A DNA stretch of 64,000 nucleotides, taken from positions 26,369,992 through 26,433,991 of the forward strand of contig CM061224.1 in assembly GCA_030844895.1 (NCBI GenBank), read 5' to 3'. This document shows positions 44,401 through 54,956 of the stretch, in pieces. Within the stretch, counting starts at the first letter, position 1, and every line of letters starts with the position of its first letter. Origin of the DNA: Ambrosia x helenae. Taxonomy: Eukaryota; Streptophyta; Magnoliopsida; Asterales; Asteraceae. A program made the translations under genes and the position numbers. A model generated the notes under the pieces. It made no database searches, was not told the DNA's origin, and was given only the letters and a program-made list of their open reading frames with translations.

Positions 44401-47400
44401 AGAATCTGCATGACAGTGCAAAGCAGAAAAATGATGGTTCCAAAACAGGTGCTACATGTGTTACACACATTAGGAACATTATGTTTAACTGTTTATGTAT
44501 TTAACACTATGCACATTCCATTCATTAGGAAGCATTGTGTGTGACTGTTTATATATTTAACATACGTAACAGGAGATGAAGATCTTGCCAGGAATTTAAC
44601 CAACAAATTTTCTGAGGTTAGTGAAGACGTGCAAAATGAACAGGATGTAGCAGGACAATCAGGGGGACTAGAAAAAGAAGGTAAGTAAAATATAGCTAGG
44701 GTAGGTTCGGTTACATACGCATAGGTCAGCGGGTGGGGAGAATTTGTTAAGATTGTAATGTTATGATATGTTACAGATGTCGATGCCAGCAGACAAATTG
44801 CTGAAAATGTGTTAGGTGATGTGTTTCCCACTTGCAATGAAGAGGAATTGGTGAGCACACAAACCTTGGGTGCAACACAAGAGGCCGAATTAGGTAAATA
44901 ATGAATTCTTTTTTATACACGTGTAAAATCGTAATAAACAACAAACTGAAAATTAACTAGCTGTTAAATGTTAATTAACTTTAAGCACGGAATAATATTG
45001 TTGTTTCAGAACTGGATGCACCAAACAATGAAATTGAACAGGAGGTTCTGACCACACAAACACAGGCAGCAACACAAAGTGAACCAATAGGTATGCCGGT
45101 TGACTGTTATAAAATTGCTAATGTATACATCTGTTTTATGATTGTTATCTGGTGACGTATGTTACACAGTCTCCTCAGGCGGCACTCCATCACATGAAGC
45201 TACTGGTGAAGACAACAAAGATGACTCAAGTGTGAAGGTGGGAGACACAAAAACAGATGAACAACTGCAAGAGGAGAAAACAGGTATTGTTATAAAAACC
45301 ATATATATCCACGACTAAAGGCTGGTATAACGCATCGCCAAACATATTAATCATGTGTTTTAAAACGTTGTATTCCAGGCGATGAGAAAATTTCAACAAG
45401 CGAAGCAGATGTGCACACAACGAGTAACAAAGAGTCAGGTATGATATTGTAATATTTATAAGTACATGGATAGCTGATTTGGATGTGTGATAAGTGCGCT
45501 TGTGCGAAAATGTCCTACAGAAGTACAGCCAGACACGGCAGAAACTAGTGATAGGGGCAAGCAGGTTGCTGAGCCGGGGGAAGATACACAAGCAGGTATG
45601 GAAATAAAACCAAATTGAAATAAGTCTATAATCCACAAAAAAGTCCACATATTATTTGGGGTAACACATTTGCAGGAATCTCCTGGATTATTCCATCTAT
45701 GTCGACACCGAATAGCAACGATGCGCCAAGTTTTAGCTTTGGCTTAACACAGGCAGAACCAGCAGATCAGGGGGGGTCAGGTGTGAATTGACTTCTTAAA
45801 AATAAAAAAATATAGAAATGTTATATAAATGCTCTGTGTTTTTAACAGTTTTTAATGCTTATCTTACAGGATCTGTCACAATGTCTCAGACAATGGAACC
45901 TGGTTTGAAGGACCAACCAGGTGAATCAGGTATCAACTCTATATCTTAACAATGTTGAACTGCTGGATCGGATCAGTCAGCTAATGAAAGTTGTGACGTA
46001 CGTTACAGATGGTGGCGGTGTGGCTCCAAATGAAAAGACAGTTTGCCAGGACGTTGTCGCATCAATGGTGTATCCGTTGGTGCAACCTGTGAGTTCATAT
46101 GACGCACAGACTCAGATTTACAATGAGTATGGCCCTAGTGGAAATCTGCAAGAAGATGACGACAACATGACCTTGGCGATGCGTCAAGAAATGATCGCCA
46201 AGATGGATGCAACCAAGAGAAACCCACTACGTGAAAGGAATGTGACATACGTTCATAAGTCACCTTTTCACATAAGGGGGGTAAATTTGGGAGAGGGGGT
46301 GACGAAGGATGATGATGCTGTGTGGAACTTTGTTTACAAGGACGAGGATCCGTTGAATATGTTGTGTGGTTCTGAGGAAAGAAGGAGGGTAGCCATAAGT
46401 AATCGGTAAGTAACATGAACAATGCATGTGGTAATAAGTTCTTGAACTGCTGTAACATGTGTAACTGGGAGCATTTTGGTTTCTGTTTTTTTCAGCATAG
46501 AGCATGGAGAACCGGTGGAAAATGTAGACATACCCGATGATGAAATAGATAACGCACTTGCCAAGTAAGACCATGACCAATGTTTAAACTTATAAGACTG
46601 CTTCAAAAAATTTATCTTGGTTAACATGTGTACAGTGAGGTGTTGTTCAAAAGTTTATGTGACGTGGAAGCCACACGTAGCATGATCAAAACTTTGAAGC
46701 CGGGGAAGCAGGTGATGGATGTGATCATTGACTGTTGGGTGGATGTTTTAAACTACGAGGAGAGGTTAAAATCGGACGGGGCCCCTCTTCGTTTGTTTGT
46801 AAGCACAACCGCAGTGGTAAGTTATTTAAAAAGACAACATCGGTTTACGTATGTTATGAAAACTGGTATTGATTTTTTTTTTCTAACAAAAAAATAGGTT
46901 CCATGGATGCTTAATGATACCAAGTGTGATCCGATCCATCGAGCTTCGCGGTTTTCAAACGCGATGTCTGCCGCAGTGCCGGCCTATGAGACCAACCGTG
47001 ACTTCAAACGATATGATATCGTCTTTTTCCCAATCCTTGAAAGGGCCCACTACTACTTATTGGTCTTTGAGCTAAAGAATATCGCCATAATGCTGATTGA
47101 TAATGACAAAAAACGAGGGAGGCGAACATGCAAGGATCATGCTGACTTCCACAAAAAGGATACTGTGCACAAATATGTAAGTTGTTTTAATCACTTTTGA
47201 AAAACGTAAAACATTGGTCATTTAAAATCAAATGTTTCTTTCGTGATGATTTGTTTTTGGGTTTCATGATCCATGATAATTGCAGAAGCACATGTTTGTG
47301 GAGTTCCTTAAAAGCATCAACCATCCGAAGGCGGGAAAGATCGGAGGGGCGGAGATACATAGGTTGGATGTAGAGTGGGGAACGGCTGGTAATGCCACAG

Positions 47401-47597
47401 ATTGTGGGGTCTTCCTAATGAGACACATGGAGAGATTCATGGGGCTTCATGTACCGTTTGAATGCAATTTCAGTAAGCATTGGCGCACTAAAGAAGGCGA
47501 GATCAACAAGCTACGTTCGAAGTACACAGCGCATATTTTGCGTTCACCGGTTAACACAAAGAAGGGTGAGGTGGAAGCTAGGGCACATTTGAAGTAA
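41497..47597 (+). CDS. Ulp1-type SUMO/ubiquitin-like protease of the MULE, 21 exons, 1335 aa
   Basis: Predicted C48 cysteine protease. Exons: 41497-41564, 41834-41940, 42091-42306, 42398-42451, 42554-43515, 43614-43811, 43902-44130, 44233-44448, 44573-44680, 44777-44893, 45010-45090, 45170-45283, 45379-45438, 45521-45595, 45676-45780, 45870-45929, 46009-46405, 46496-46564, 46636-46816, 46898-47176, 47286-47597. They total 4008 nt with no internal stop. The N-terminus has a basic KKRKV nuclear-localisation-like motif; exons 5-6 hold the conserved plant Ulp1-MULE domain (SPTQFTRCINILS ... VVHKILGIPIGG). Exons 8-16 form an acidic, Gln/Ser/Thr-rich linker. The C-terminal peptidase shows His (codon 47,048, AHYYLLVF), Asp (47,099, LIDND) and Cys (47,403, TDCGVFLMRH); the usual oxyanion Gln is not evident. 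It probably removes ubiquitin-like tags in the nucleus; its role in transposition is unknown. Confidence 0.88.
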
Positions 47598-49091
47598 GGA
47601 GGAACGTTCGTGAAGGGGGGGTTGTTTAACTGTGTATGACAATTATGTAGTGTTTAAAACTGTTTTTTGGGTGATAATACACCTAACATACTGCTGGGTT
47701 CTGTAAGATAACTTAACTAGTATGGTCACTTGTTGAACAACTAACTGTGTTTGATTATAATAGTATTCTGTTACGTATGTAAAAGTGTTGTCAGCAAGTC
47801 TGTTACATACATAACAGCTGCCTACATGGTTAGGTGGTACGGTAATCTGAGTGTTATGGATATTGAGTTATAGGTTAATTGATTAAGAGAGGGTTAATAT
47901 GTTATTTGACTACTTAACAAATCTGTTACATACATAACAGGTGCCTACATGGTTAGGGTGTTCCTTGACATACCATACTAGTCTTAGAAAGGTAAGATGT
48001 TTTTTTATGAAAGAAATGGTAACTGATATGGAATGCAACAAGTATTAAAAGTGCATAATTATAACGGCTCTGTAATCCAAAGTCATGCACATACTGTACA
48101 CTGACAGAAAAATAGATTTACACAAAGAACTTGTTACACATTTAGCAATATTTTTAAGAGTTATAGGAAACATCAGGGAATTTTGACATACAAAAGCTAT
48201 ATAACCAGAAGTACCAACCGATCAAATACCAAATATGGTGTTTGGTGAAATCAACTTGTTACACATGTAACATGAGGGTTTCTTATGTCTAGGATTAATA
48301 TTCACCACCAATCACCTTGGCTACACAACAAGGACTGTTCAATACCCCTGATTTGTGGGGCACAACTGACCTGTTACACATGTAGCATAAGGTTTTGAAC
48401 AGAAAACCCTAAAAGACAAACAAGTTGCAAAATGGGTACAGGACAAGTGTTAAAGTATAGGGGGCTCAAATGTGTTATTTTACTACTTAATAAATCTGTT
48501 ACGTACATAACAGATAGCTACCTGGTTAGAGTGTGACATACCATGTTAGTCTTAAAAAGGAAAGCTGAATTTTTGGTGTGTTACATACATAGAGTATGGG
48601 GGCTCAAATGTGTTATTTTACTATTTAATAAATGGCAAACTGATTGAAAATTAACCTGTTACACATGTAACATGAGGGTTTATTATGTCTCGGATTAATA
48701 TTCACCCCCAATCACATTGGAAACACCACAAAGGGATGTTCAATATCCCTGATTGGTGTGGCACAACTATGTTGTTACACATGTAGCACAATGTTTTTAA
48801 CAAATAACCCTAAAAGACAAACAGGTTTAAAAATGGGTACATGACAATTGTTAAAGCATAGGGGTTAATATGTTATTTTACTACTTAACAAATCTGTTAC
48901 ATACATAACAGATAGCTACATAGTCAGACTGTGACATACCACACTAGTCTTAAGCAAACACATGATAATAAAAAACTACATAGACAGTCCTTAATAAGGT
49001 TAAGACTTAGACAATAACACATAACAAAGGTACGACTACCCAGCAAAAACAGGTTAATCAACAAAAGCATAACCATCGTAAGTTGCAGCCA
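47598..49091. repeat. MULE central spacer with repeated blocks
   Basis: No gene. Two repeated block types: one with TTTTACTACTTAA(T/C)AAATCTG plus the palindrome and a CTACATGGTTAG tail (near 47,790, 47,905, 48,475 and 48,865), and one with TTATGTCTAGGATTAATATT plus flanks (near 48,280 and 48,680). The second type recurs at 51,170 and 51,410. Confidence 0.7.
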
Positions 49092-49565
49092 TTATGGCGA
49101 GAATTTTCCATACTGCGCTTCCAAGCTCAGCTCCGACATTTCACTGTCCTCGTCTTCCCAAGGGTTGTAACTTGCCCACCTGGCGAGGGTATTTGGGGAA
49201 TTTGGACACAATGGACAACCGCAATACTCGTGATCATACTCAACACCTGGACATGCAACAGCCGATATTGATACAGGCTCTTTGGTTACCGAGTACGCAG
49301 TGCCAACTGACACCCCTCCGTCAACTTCCATCTGTGCATCGCCCGACGACGCCGGTGTACTATTACCATCTTGCATCATTAGAGTTTCGACACCTTTTTT
49401 CGGTACTTTGCTCTCGTTGGGATCATTAGCATCATTCCAAGCATGAATGGCTTGGTGTTCAGTACGCTCCAGTAACGCCCAAAAATCAGTTACTTTTGAA
49501 GTGACCTCCTCTTCGCTTTTTGTCTTCTGGCGCTTGGCTGCATGAGGTTTTGAAGGGCTTTCCAT
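49092..49565 (-). CDS. Small unknown MULE protein, 157 aa
   Basis: A single open frame on the minus strand from ATG at 49,565 to TAA at 49,092. An upstream in-frame codon at 49,640 could extend it, but MESPSKPHAAKRQKTKSEEE is a better start because a TATA-like sequence (TTTATATACC, about 49,647-49,656) lies ~85 bp upstream. The protein has a basic nuclear-localisation-like AKRQK, an acidic middle, a Cys-rich YCGCPLCPNSP preceded by CPGVEYDHE that might bind metal, and an acidic NPWEDEDSEMSEL. I do not recognise a family. It sits between the convergent protease and transposase genes and could be a third element protein or a captured host gene. Confidence 0.6.
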   Translation of the reverse strand: MESPSKPHAAKRQKTKSEEEVTSKVTDFWALLERTEHQAIHAWNDANDPNESKVPKKGVETLMMQDGNSTPASSGDAQMEVDGGVSVGTAYSVTKEPVSISAVACPGVEYDHEYCGCPLCPNSPNTLARWASYNPWEDEDSEMSELSLEAQYGKFSP

Positions 49566-49640
49566 TTGCAGAAAGTGTTTCTTTTGGTAAGTTAGGAACA
49601 CTATTATTATGGGATGGAACAATGATTTATATTTTACCAA

Positions 49641-50289
49641 AATGAGGTATATAAACTATGTTCAAGGATGGGTGGTTGGGTGGTTGGTGATAATTTAATT
49701 TGGGTTTAATGCTATAGTGGTAGATTTTGCTTTATGTCAAATCAACATGTCATAAATATTTTTGGGTGCTAGGGAGTGCATCATGATTTTATATTTTATT
49801 CTCTTCATTTATTACTTTGTGAAGTACATATTTTATTAGATTTTGGTAGTTCCCTAGGTCTTCCGTACCAAAACTACAACACATACCCATGCTTTTTTCT
49901 GTCCATGGGCCCTATGGTAATTAATGATATGTAATATAGGGGATCTAATATAATAATCACATTGGCCCAGCTACCTTTTTGTTGCGTATGTTACCAATGC
50001 GGCCCCTGTTACCAACTACTTATAAGACAGAACATAGATCCTAAAACACACCACATTATATATTACAAAACACAAAAAAGCATGTCTAGTGGGTGAAGAT
50101 TATACATAAAAAGTAATTCTACCAAATAAAAATAGAAGTAGCTGGGGAACAACAAACAGGAATTGTGACAACCATGTTACACACGTAACAACAAAAAGGG
50201 ACTGCATGTGCTTCTAACTGTTACCAGTGTCCAACATGGTTCAAAAAGCAGGGATAGTAATGCTGCCCCATTAATTACCATAAACCTAA
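49641..50289. other. MULE spacer between the small gene and the transposase gene
   Basis: Probable promoter of the small gene on the right side of 49,640 and 3' region of the transposase gene near 50,289. Two palindrome copies (near 49,985 and 50,173). No coding frame. Confidence 0.5.
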
Positions 50290-53200
50290 CTAGGCTTTCC
50301 GGGCTTGTGCCGCCTCCTCCTTGGCCCTTTTCATCGCAGCAACCTTCTCACAATTCCTTGCATCATGATCCGTGACATATTGGTGGCAGTTGTTGCATAG
50401 GCGTGGGGCCTTAGGCATTTTCGGACGCTTTGGGTTGCCCTTCTCACCAGCTCCAGATATTCTTCGAGTTTTCCCACAACCCTTGTTGCGTGCCACATCA
50501 GGATTGGCAACCACAGTTTCAGTATCGGCCGATTGGCCAATAATTTCTTCCACGTCGGTTGGAGACGGTTGGTCCGGAATAACAGAAATTGGTTCCCTGG
50601 ATAACAAGTGCAGCTTGATAGATTTGAGCTGTTCAACTAAGTCCGCCAGGGCAGTTTCATCAGTTCTGGCAACATCTACACATTCAGTTACAAGTTCAAG
50701 TACCTCATTCCTCAACAGCGAACCTGGATGAGTGTCAACACCGTAACGTCCAGAAATGGAGAACACTCTCTTGGGTAAAATATCACGTAACCACCTTTCG
50801 ACCACATATTGCTGCGGGATGCGGTCAACTTTCTTAATAATGTAAACTGCAAAAACATGGCGGCAAAGGTAGCCGAGACGCGTAAAACATCGGCATGAGC
50901 ATTCAGCCGTTGAATCAATGCTATCAAACCGCACCTGCATAATTGATGCTAGAAATGGTAAGACCTATGTTTGCAACAAGTATTAAAGGAACATAATTAT
51001 AGTCCAAAGTCATGCACATACTGTACTCTGACAAAAGTCATGAAAACAGTTCTAATAAACTTTAGGGAATTTTGACAGAGAAAAACTAAATAACCAGAAG
51101 TACAAAACAATTTAATTCCATATATGGTGTTTGGTGCAATTAAATTGATACATATGTAACAAGAGGGTTTAATATGTCTAAGATTAATATTCAGCCTAAA
51201 TCACGTTGGCTACACTGCAAGGCCTGTACTCTGACAAAAGTATATTGGCACAGCTAACTTGTTACACATGTAGCAAACTTTCTAACAGTTCTAATAAAAT
51301 TTAGGGATTTTTGACAGAGAAAAACTAAATAACCAGAAGTACAAAACAATCAAATTCCAGATATGGTGTTTGGTGCAATTAAATTGTTACATATGTAACA
51401 AGAGGGTTTATTATGTCTAAGATTAATATTCAGCCTAAATCACATTGGCTACACTGCAAGGCCTGTTTCAATAACCATCACTGCTGTGGTACAAGTAACT
51501 TGTTACACATGTAGCAAGGGGATTTTTTAACAGAAACCCCTAAAAGACAAAAAGGTTGAAAGTTCAACTTATTAAAAGACCAATAGCCTGAACTGGTGTG
51601 GTACAACTAACTTGTTACACAAGTAACATAAATTTTTAAAACATTTATAACAATAAAATCAGTAGTTTCTAACAATAACATAAATGGCTACCTGGTAAAC
51701 ATTAGTAACATCACGACGCTTGTCAAGTTGGGTGACTGAAAAGACGGTAGGCATGTTGTCCTTTTCATCAACATTGGAGATGTAGCATGAAAACTTCCCC
51801 TTCATAATCTCCTTCTTAACTTCCTGGAACACAGTATTGGTGTACAAGGTAAACGCATGCTGCTCAATGGGAAAGTCCGTAGACCCATAAAAAACCGTTG
51901 ATGATGTTTTGTACTCGGCAACACGCTGACGGTAACGTTGGCTATCGAGACGGGATTCAAAACATAACATGAACTGAACAAGTGTGTGGGCACTAGTGGA
52001 ATTGACCTTGAATGAACTGTTTGAACTCTCACTTCTGGATGTTGTTTTCATCAAGCATGACATTGGAATCTCCCTAAAGTACGCCGGCACCCACAGTTCT
52101 TTGATTGCAAACATATCGCTCAACCACTGGTTTTCCTGAATCCCAAATGTCTCTAGCAGCGCATTCCATCGACTCTCAAATGTTGAAGGTTTTATGAAAA
52201 TGTTCCACACCAATTTGTGAATGCAGGACCGGAATTCAGTGTTGGATAAAATATCAGCACCAACCTAGGTGCAGAAGCATAAATCAATGTAAGACATCTT
52301 TAACATAAAACACTTAAGTAGTTGCATACATAACATTACCTTGATGGGTAGTTTTTTCATTATATGCCACATACATAGCCTGTGGCGAGCCTCACTAAAC
52401 ACTTTTGGTACAGCCTGCATCATCGACGGGTCTTGGTCAGTCAACACTAGCCTGGGCTGTGAACCATGAGCTTTTAAAAAACATTCAAGCAACCAAACGT
52501 AGGAATCTATGGTCTCATTAATTATCAATCCTGCACCAAAAGTCACACACTGCTTGTGGTGGTCCACACCGGTGAAAGGGACAAAAACCATGTTGTACCT
52601 ACACGTTAAATGAACAGCCACATGTTATTTACGTATGTTAAGCAGTAAAAAATGCAAACACATAAAACCTGTAACGCACGTTAAGGTAACTTACTTGTTT
52701 GTGTTGTATGTTGCATCGAACGACACAACATCACCGAAGGCCTTGTAGTTCAATTTTGAAATTTCATCCGCCCAAAAAACAGAATGCAATTTACCATCGC
52801 GAACAACAAAGTCATAAAAAAATTCTGGCAAGTTTTCAAACCGATCACGCAGGCGGTCAAGGAATAAAGACGAGTCCCTCTCGCCGATAAAAATTCGAAG
52901 CTCCTTACTAAAGTTCTTGAAATCAGAAGCAGTTCCATGCACATTGTGGTGACCACCTTTAAGAGACACTAAGTAACGATGAGCTTTCGCAGGTCCAACT
53001 CGGTTAAGAGACATGTTATGAATGAATTGTTTAGTTGAGAAAGAAAGTTTACGAGAAATCTTACTAAGGTCAATGTTATCTTTATCACACAGCTGATGGT
53101 TGTGAACATCGTTAAAACGAATGACTTTAAACAACGAACCTCCACAAGTGATTGACACTAACACATGCGCTTGGCAATTGGAAAGGCTGAACGAAGTTTT

Positions 53201-54317
53201 ACGGGGTTTAACAGAAGTTTCAACTAAGGTGTCAAAGGTTTTGTTAAACTGAGGTTTACCATATTTGCAACAACGCATGTACTTGTGTGTCGGTTCCCCC
53301 AACCAAACCTTGGTTTGTCCCTTCTTAACTGAAAAACCGGCCTGCCTGGCATATTCTTTGTACATGGACATTGCAGCCTCAAACGTCGGGAAAACCTGAC
53401 CAATAGCAGGCAAATACCGGGGGCTAACATTGGGGATCCAGAATTGGGTGCCGTTCGGGGTTGCAATAACATAGTACGGCTCAATGTCTTGGTTTTCACC
53501 TGTTAAATTAAAAACAGGTTATATTTCTATATTTATAATCCCCTTATGTGTTACATACGTTATAAGTGTATTCTTTAACAGAAAGCATGTTGTACATAAA
53601 ACATATAAGACACAAAAAAGGCTATAAAAAATATATATTCAAGAAAAAAAGTTGGTACACCAAAACAGTTTCTATGTAACACATGTAAAAAATTTCTGCT
53701 TTGGCCAAAAAATAGCTTTCACCACACACTACTATGACAAACACAAAGAGCATGATAGTAAAGTCAATGTTGGGCAAAAGTTTCTTACCAGACTCAACAC
53801 CTACATATATCTCTTCATTCCCTCCTATTTCATTTCCATCAACAGGATCCCCTCCATCAACATTCCTCAACAAAGATGAAGACCCAGCTGAGAAACCAAA
53901 AAAAATATAAAACATTACAACACAACCTAAAACAAAATAACTAAAAACCTTAGATAGTAGTAAAACCATTAAAAAACATCCTAACACTATATAACCCTGT
54001 TAACAACAAAATTTGGAAACTTTAAAAAAACTAAAACTAAATCAGTATAACTATGAGAAACACTATAAACATGAACAAACAAAAAAATGCTACTTTCTAA
54101 ACTATATAAAAACCTGCTCCAAACCCTATGATCATGAGCAGTGCTATAAACAAAGTAGGAAATATTATATGACCGGCGTTAAAAAAATCATATAGAAACC
54201 TTGAGATCCAGTATCACCACTATCATCCTCTGTTTCTGATACAAAATCAGACGATGCATGGTTATTCACGGAATCCAAGATCATTGAATGTGGCTTGATT
54301 TGAGGATTCGATTCCAT
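50290..54317 (-). CDS. MULE transposase (FAR1 / MULE DDE / SWIM), 6 exons, 832 aa
   Basis: Cut-and-paste transposase of the element. Minus-strand exons in order: 54317-54200, 53887-53789, 53499-52695, 52598-52340, 52264-51692, 50934-50290. They total 2499 nt and are fully open. Start MESNPQIKPHSM, acidic N-terminus. Exon 3 has a FAR1-type DNA-binding domain (YKEYARQAGFSVKK ... CCKYG ... DVHNHQL) and ends at the first DDE aspartate (SFDATYNTNK). Exon 4 has YNMVFVPFTGVDHH and the second aspartate region VLTDQDPSMMQAV with LCMWHIMKKL. Exon 5 carries the rest of the catalytic and helical region. Exon 6 has the SWIM zinc finger CSCRCFTRLGYLCRHVF and a CX2CX6HX4C knuckle (CNNCHQYVTDHDARNC) near the end. 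Length and domain order fit the family. Confidence 0.92.
50935..51691. repeat. Repeat blocks within the last transposase intron
   Basis: Two near-identical ~240-bp blocks (about 51,055-51,235 and 51,295-51,475) share AACCAGAAGTACAAAACAAT, the palindrome and ATATTCAGCCTAAATCAC. Related blocks lie at 48,150-48,390 and 48,650-48,800 outside the gene. They account for this intron being the longest (757 bp). Confidence 0.8.
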
Positions 54318-54604
54318 CGCATGAAAGAGTTAATGAGGCAGGAAGAACTTTAAGTGAACTTATTGAGGTTTCAGGGAAGTTAATGAGAGGAAGAAGACCC
54401 TCGAGAAGAAGACATCTGTGTTGGTGTGGGTAATTGAGAGTGGAAAGGGTGGGAAGGTGTATGGGGAAAGTAAATAATAATGATCTAGACTTTAGTACAA
54501 ATCAGGTGTCATAAACATTGAAAAAGCAACCAAAGCAAATGTCTAATATACCCTTTCCCTCCCAAATAAAACATAGTGAGGTGGATTAATTAGAACCACT
54601 AGTT

Positions 54605-54654
54605 AGGTTTCCATGGTTTTCTCATTTTAGGGGGTTTCTTTTTTACCTTTCCCC
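54605..54654 (-). repeat. MULE right terminal inverted repeat
   Basis: Inverted copy of 41,104-41,153, ending in CCCC, followed by TATTCATATA and a (TA)n run. It lies 288 bp upstream of the transposase start. Confidence 0.88.
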
Positions 54655-54656
54655 TA

Positions 54657-54660
<4 letters not shown>

Positions 54661-54717
<57 letters not shown>
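54661..54717. repeat. (TA)n microsatellite
   Basis: Almost pure TA dinucleotides with one break near 54,690. It overlaps the end of the MULE right TSD. Confidence 0.95.
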
Positions 54718-54719
<2 letters not shown>

Positions 54720-54951
54720 CACATATAGGAATATAAGAGATTGATTTGCATGTACACACATAGATTAATATTTGTAAATCTTCATAAGTTTAATCATGTA
54801 TTTGTCAAGTGATGATACTCATAGTTACATATACATCTAGTGTGTGCACGTGTAACTTATCTAGTTAACTCTAGTCAAGTAGAATGCAAGAAATCTAGGT
54901 GCAAGCAACTAGAGTTTAGTTAAATTAGGAACATGAAATTGCGGGGTATCA
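54665..54951 (-). mobile_element. Old Tekay-like LTR, segment 3 (LTR start)
   Basis: The minus-strand LTR begins at 54,951 as TGTGATACCCCGCAATTTC. With the segments at 28,056-28,514 and 39,041-41,093 it makes an LTR of about 2.8 kb, a fitting Tekay length. To its right is Harbinger gene DNA. Confidence 0.68.
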
Positions 54952-54956
54952 CAAAA

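Larger units (their letters stand above)
41940..53700. repeat. Dispersed palindrome family TGTTACRYRYGTAACA in the MULE
   Basis: Roughly 35-40 full or half copies by eye, for example near 42,662, 44,560, 45,155, 45,999, 46,452, 46,845, 47,770, 47,800, 47,929, 48,256, 48,372, 48,497, 48,658, 48,895, 50,173, 51,150, 51,260, 51,388, 51,502, 52,630, 52,672, 53,550 and 53,675. Most lie in introns or spacers, several touching the 3' splice site (GTTACAG|). They are rare elsewhere in the window. Confidence 0.82.
41104..54654 (+). mobile_element. Giant Mutator-like element (MULE) with Ulp1 protease, 13.55 kb
   Basis: Terminal inverted repeats of ~50 bp (41,104-41,153 and 54,605-54,654) share the core CTAAAATGAGAAAACCATG. 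The 10-bp TSD TATTCATATA lies at 41,094-41,103 and 54,655-54,664; MULEs usually give 8-11 bp. It carries an Ulp1-type protease gene (plus), a small unknown gene (minus) and a MULE transposase gene (minus), the two large ones with full open frames after splicing. Ulp1-bearing MULEs (Kaonashi-like) are known in plants. With both frames open it may be autonomous. It is inserted in the old Tekay-like LTR. Confidence 0.92.

Noticed and set aside
44493..45650. Minus-strand frames of 100-140 codons
   Set aside because: They are antisense shadows of the Ser/Thr/Gln/Glu-rich exons of the Ulp1 gene.
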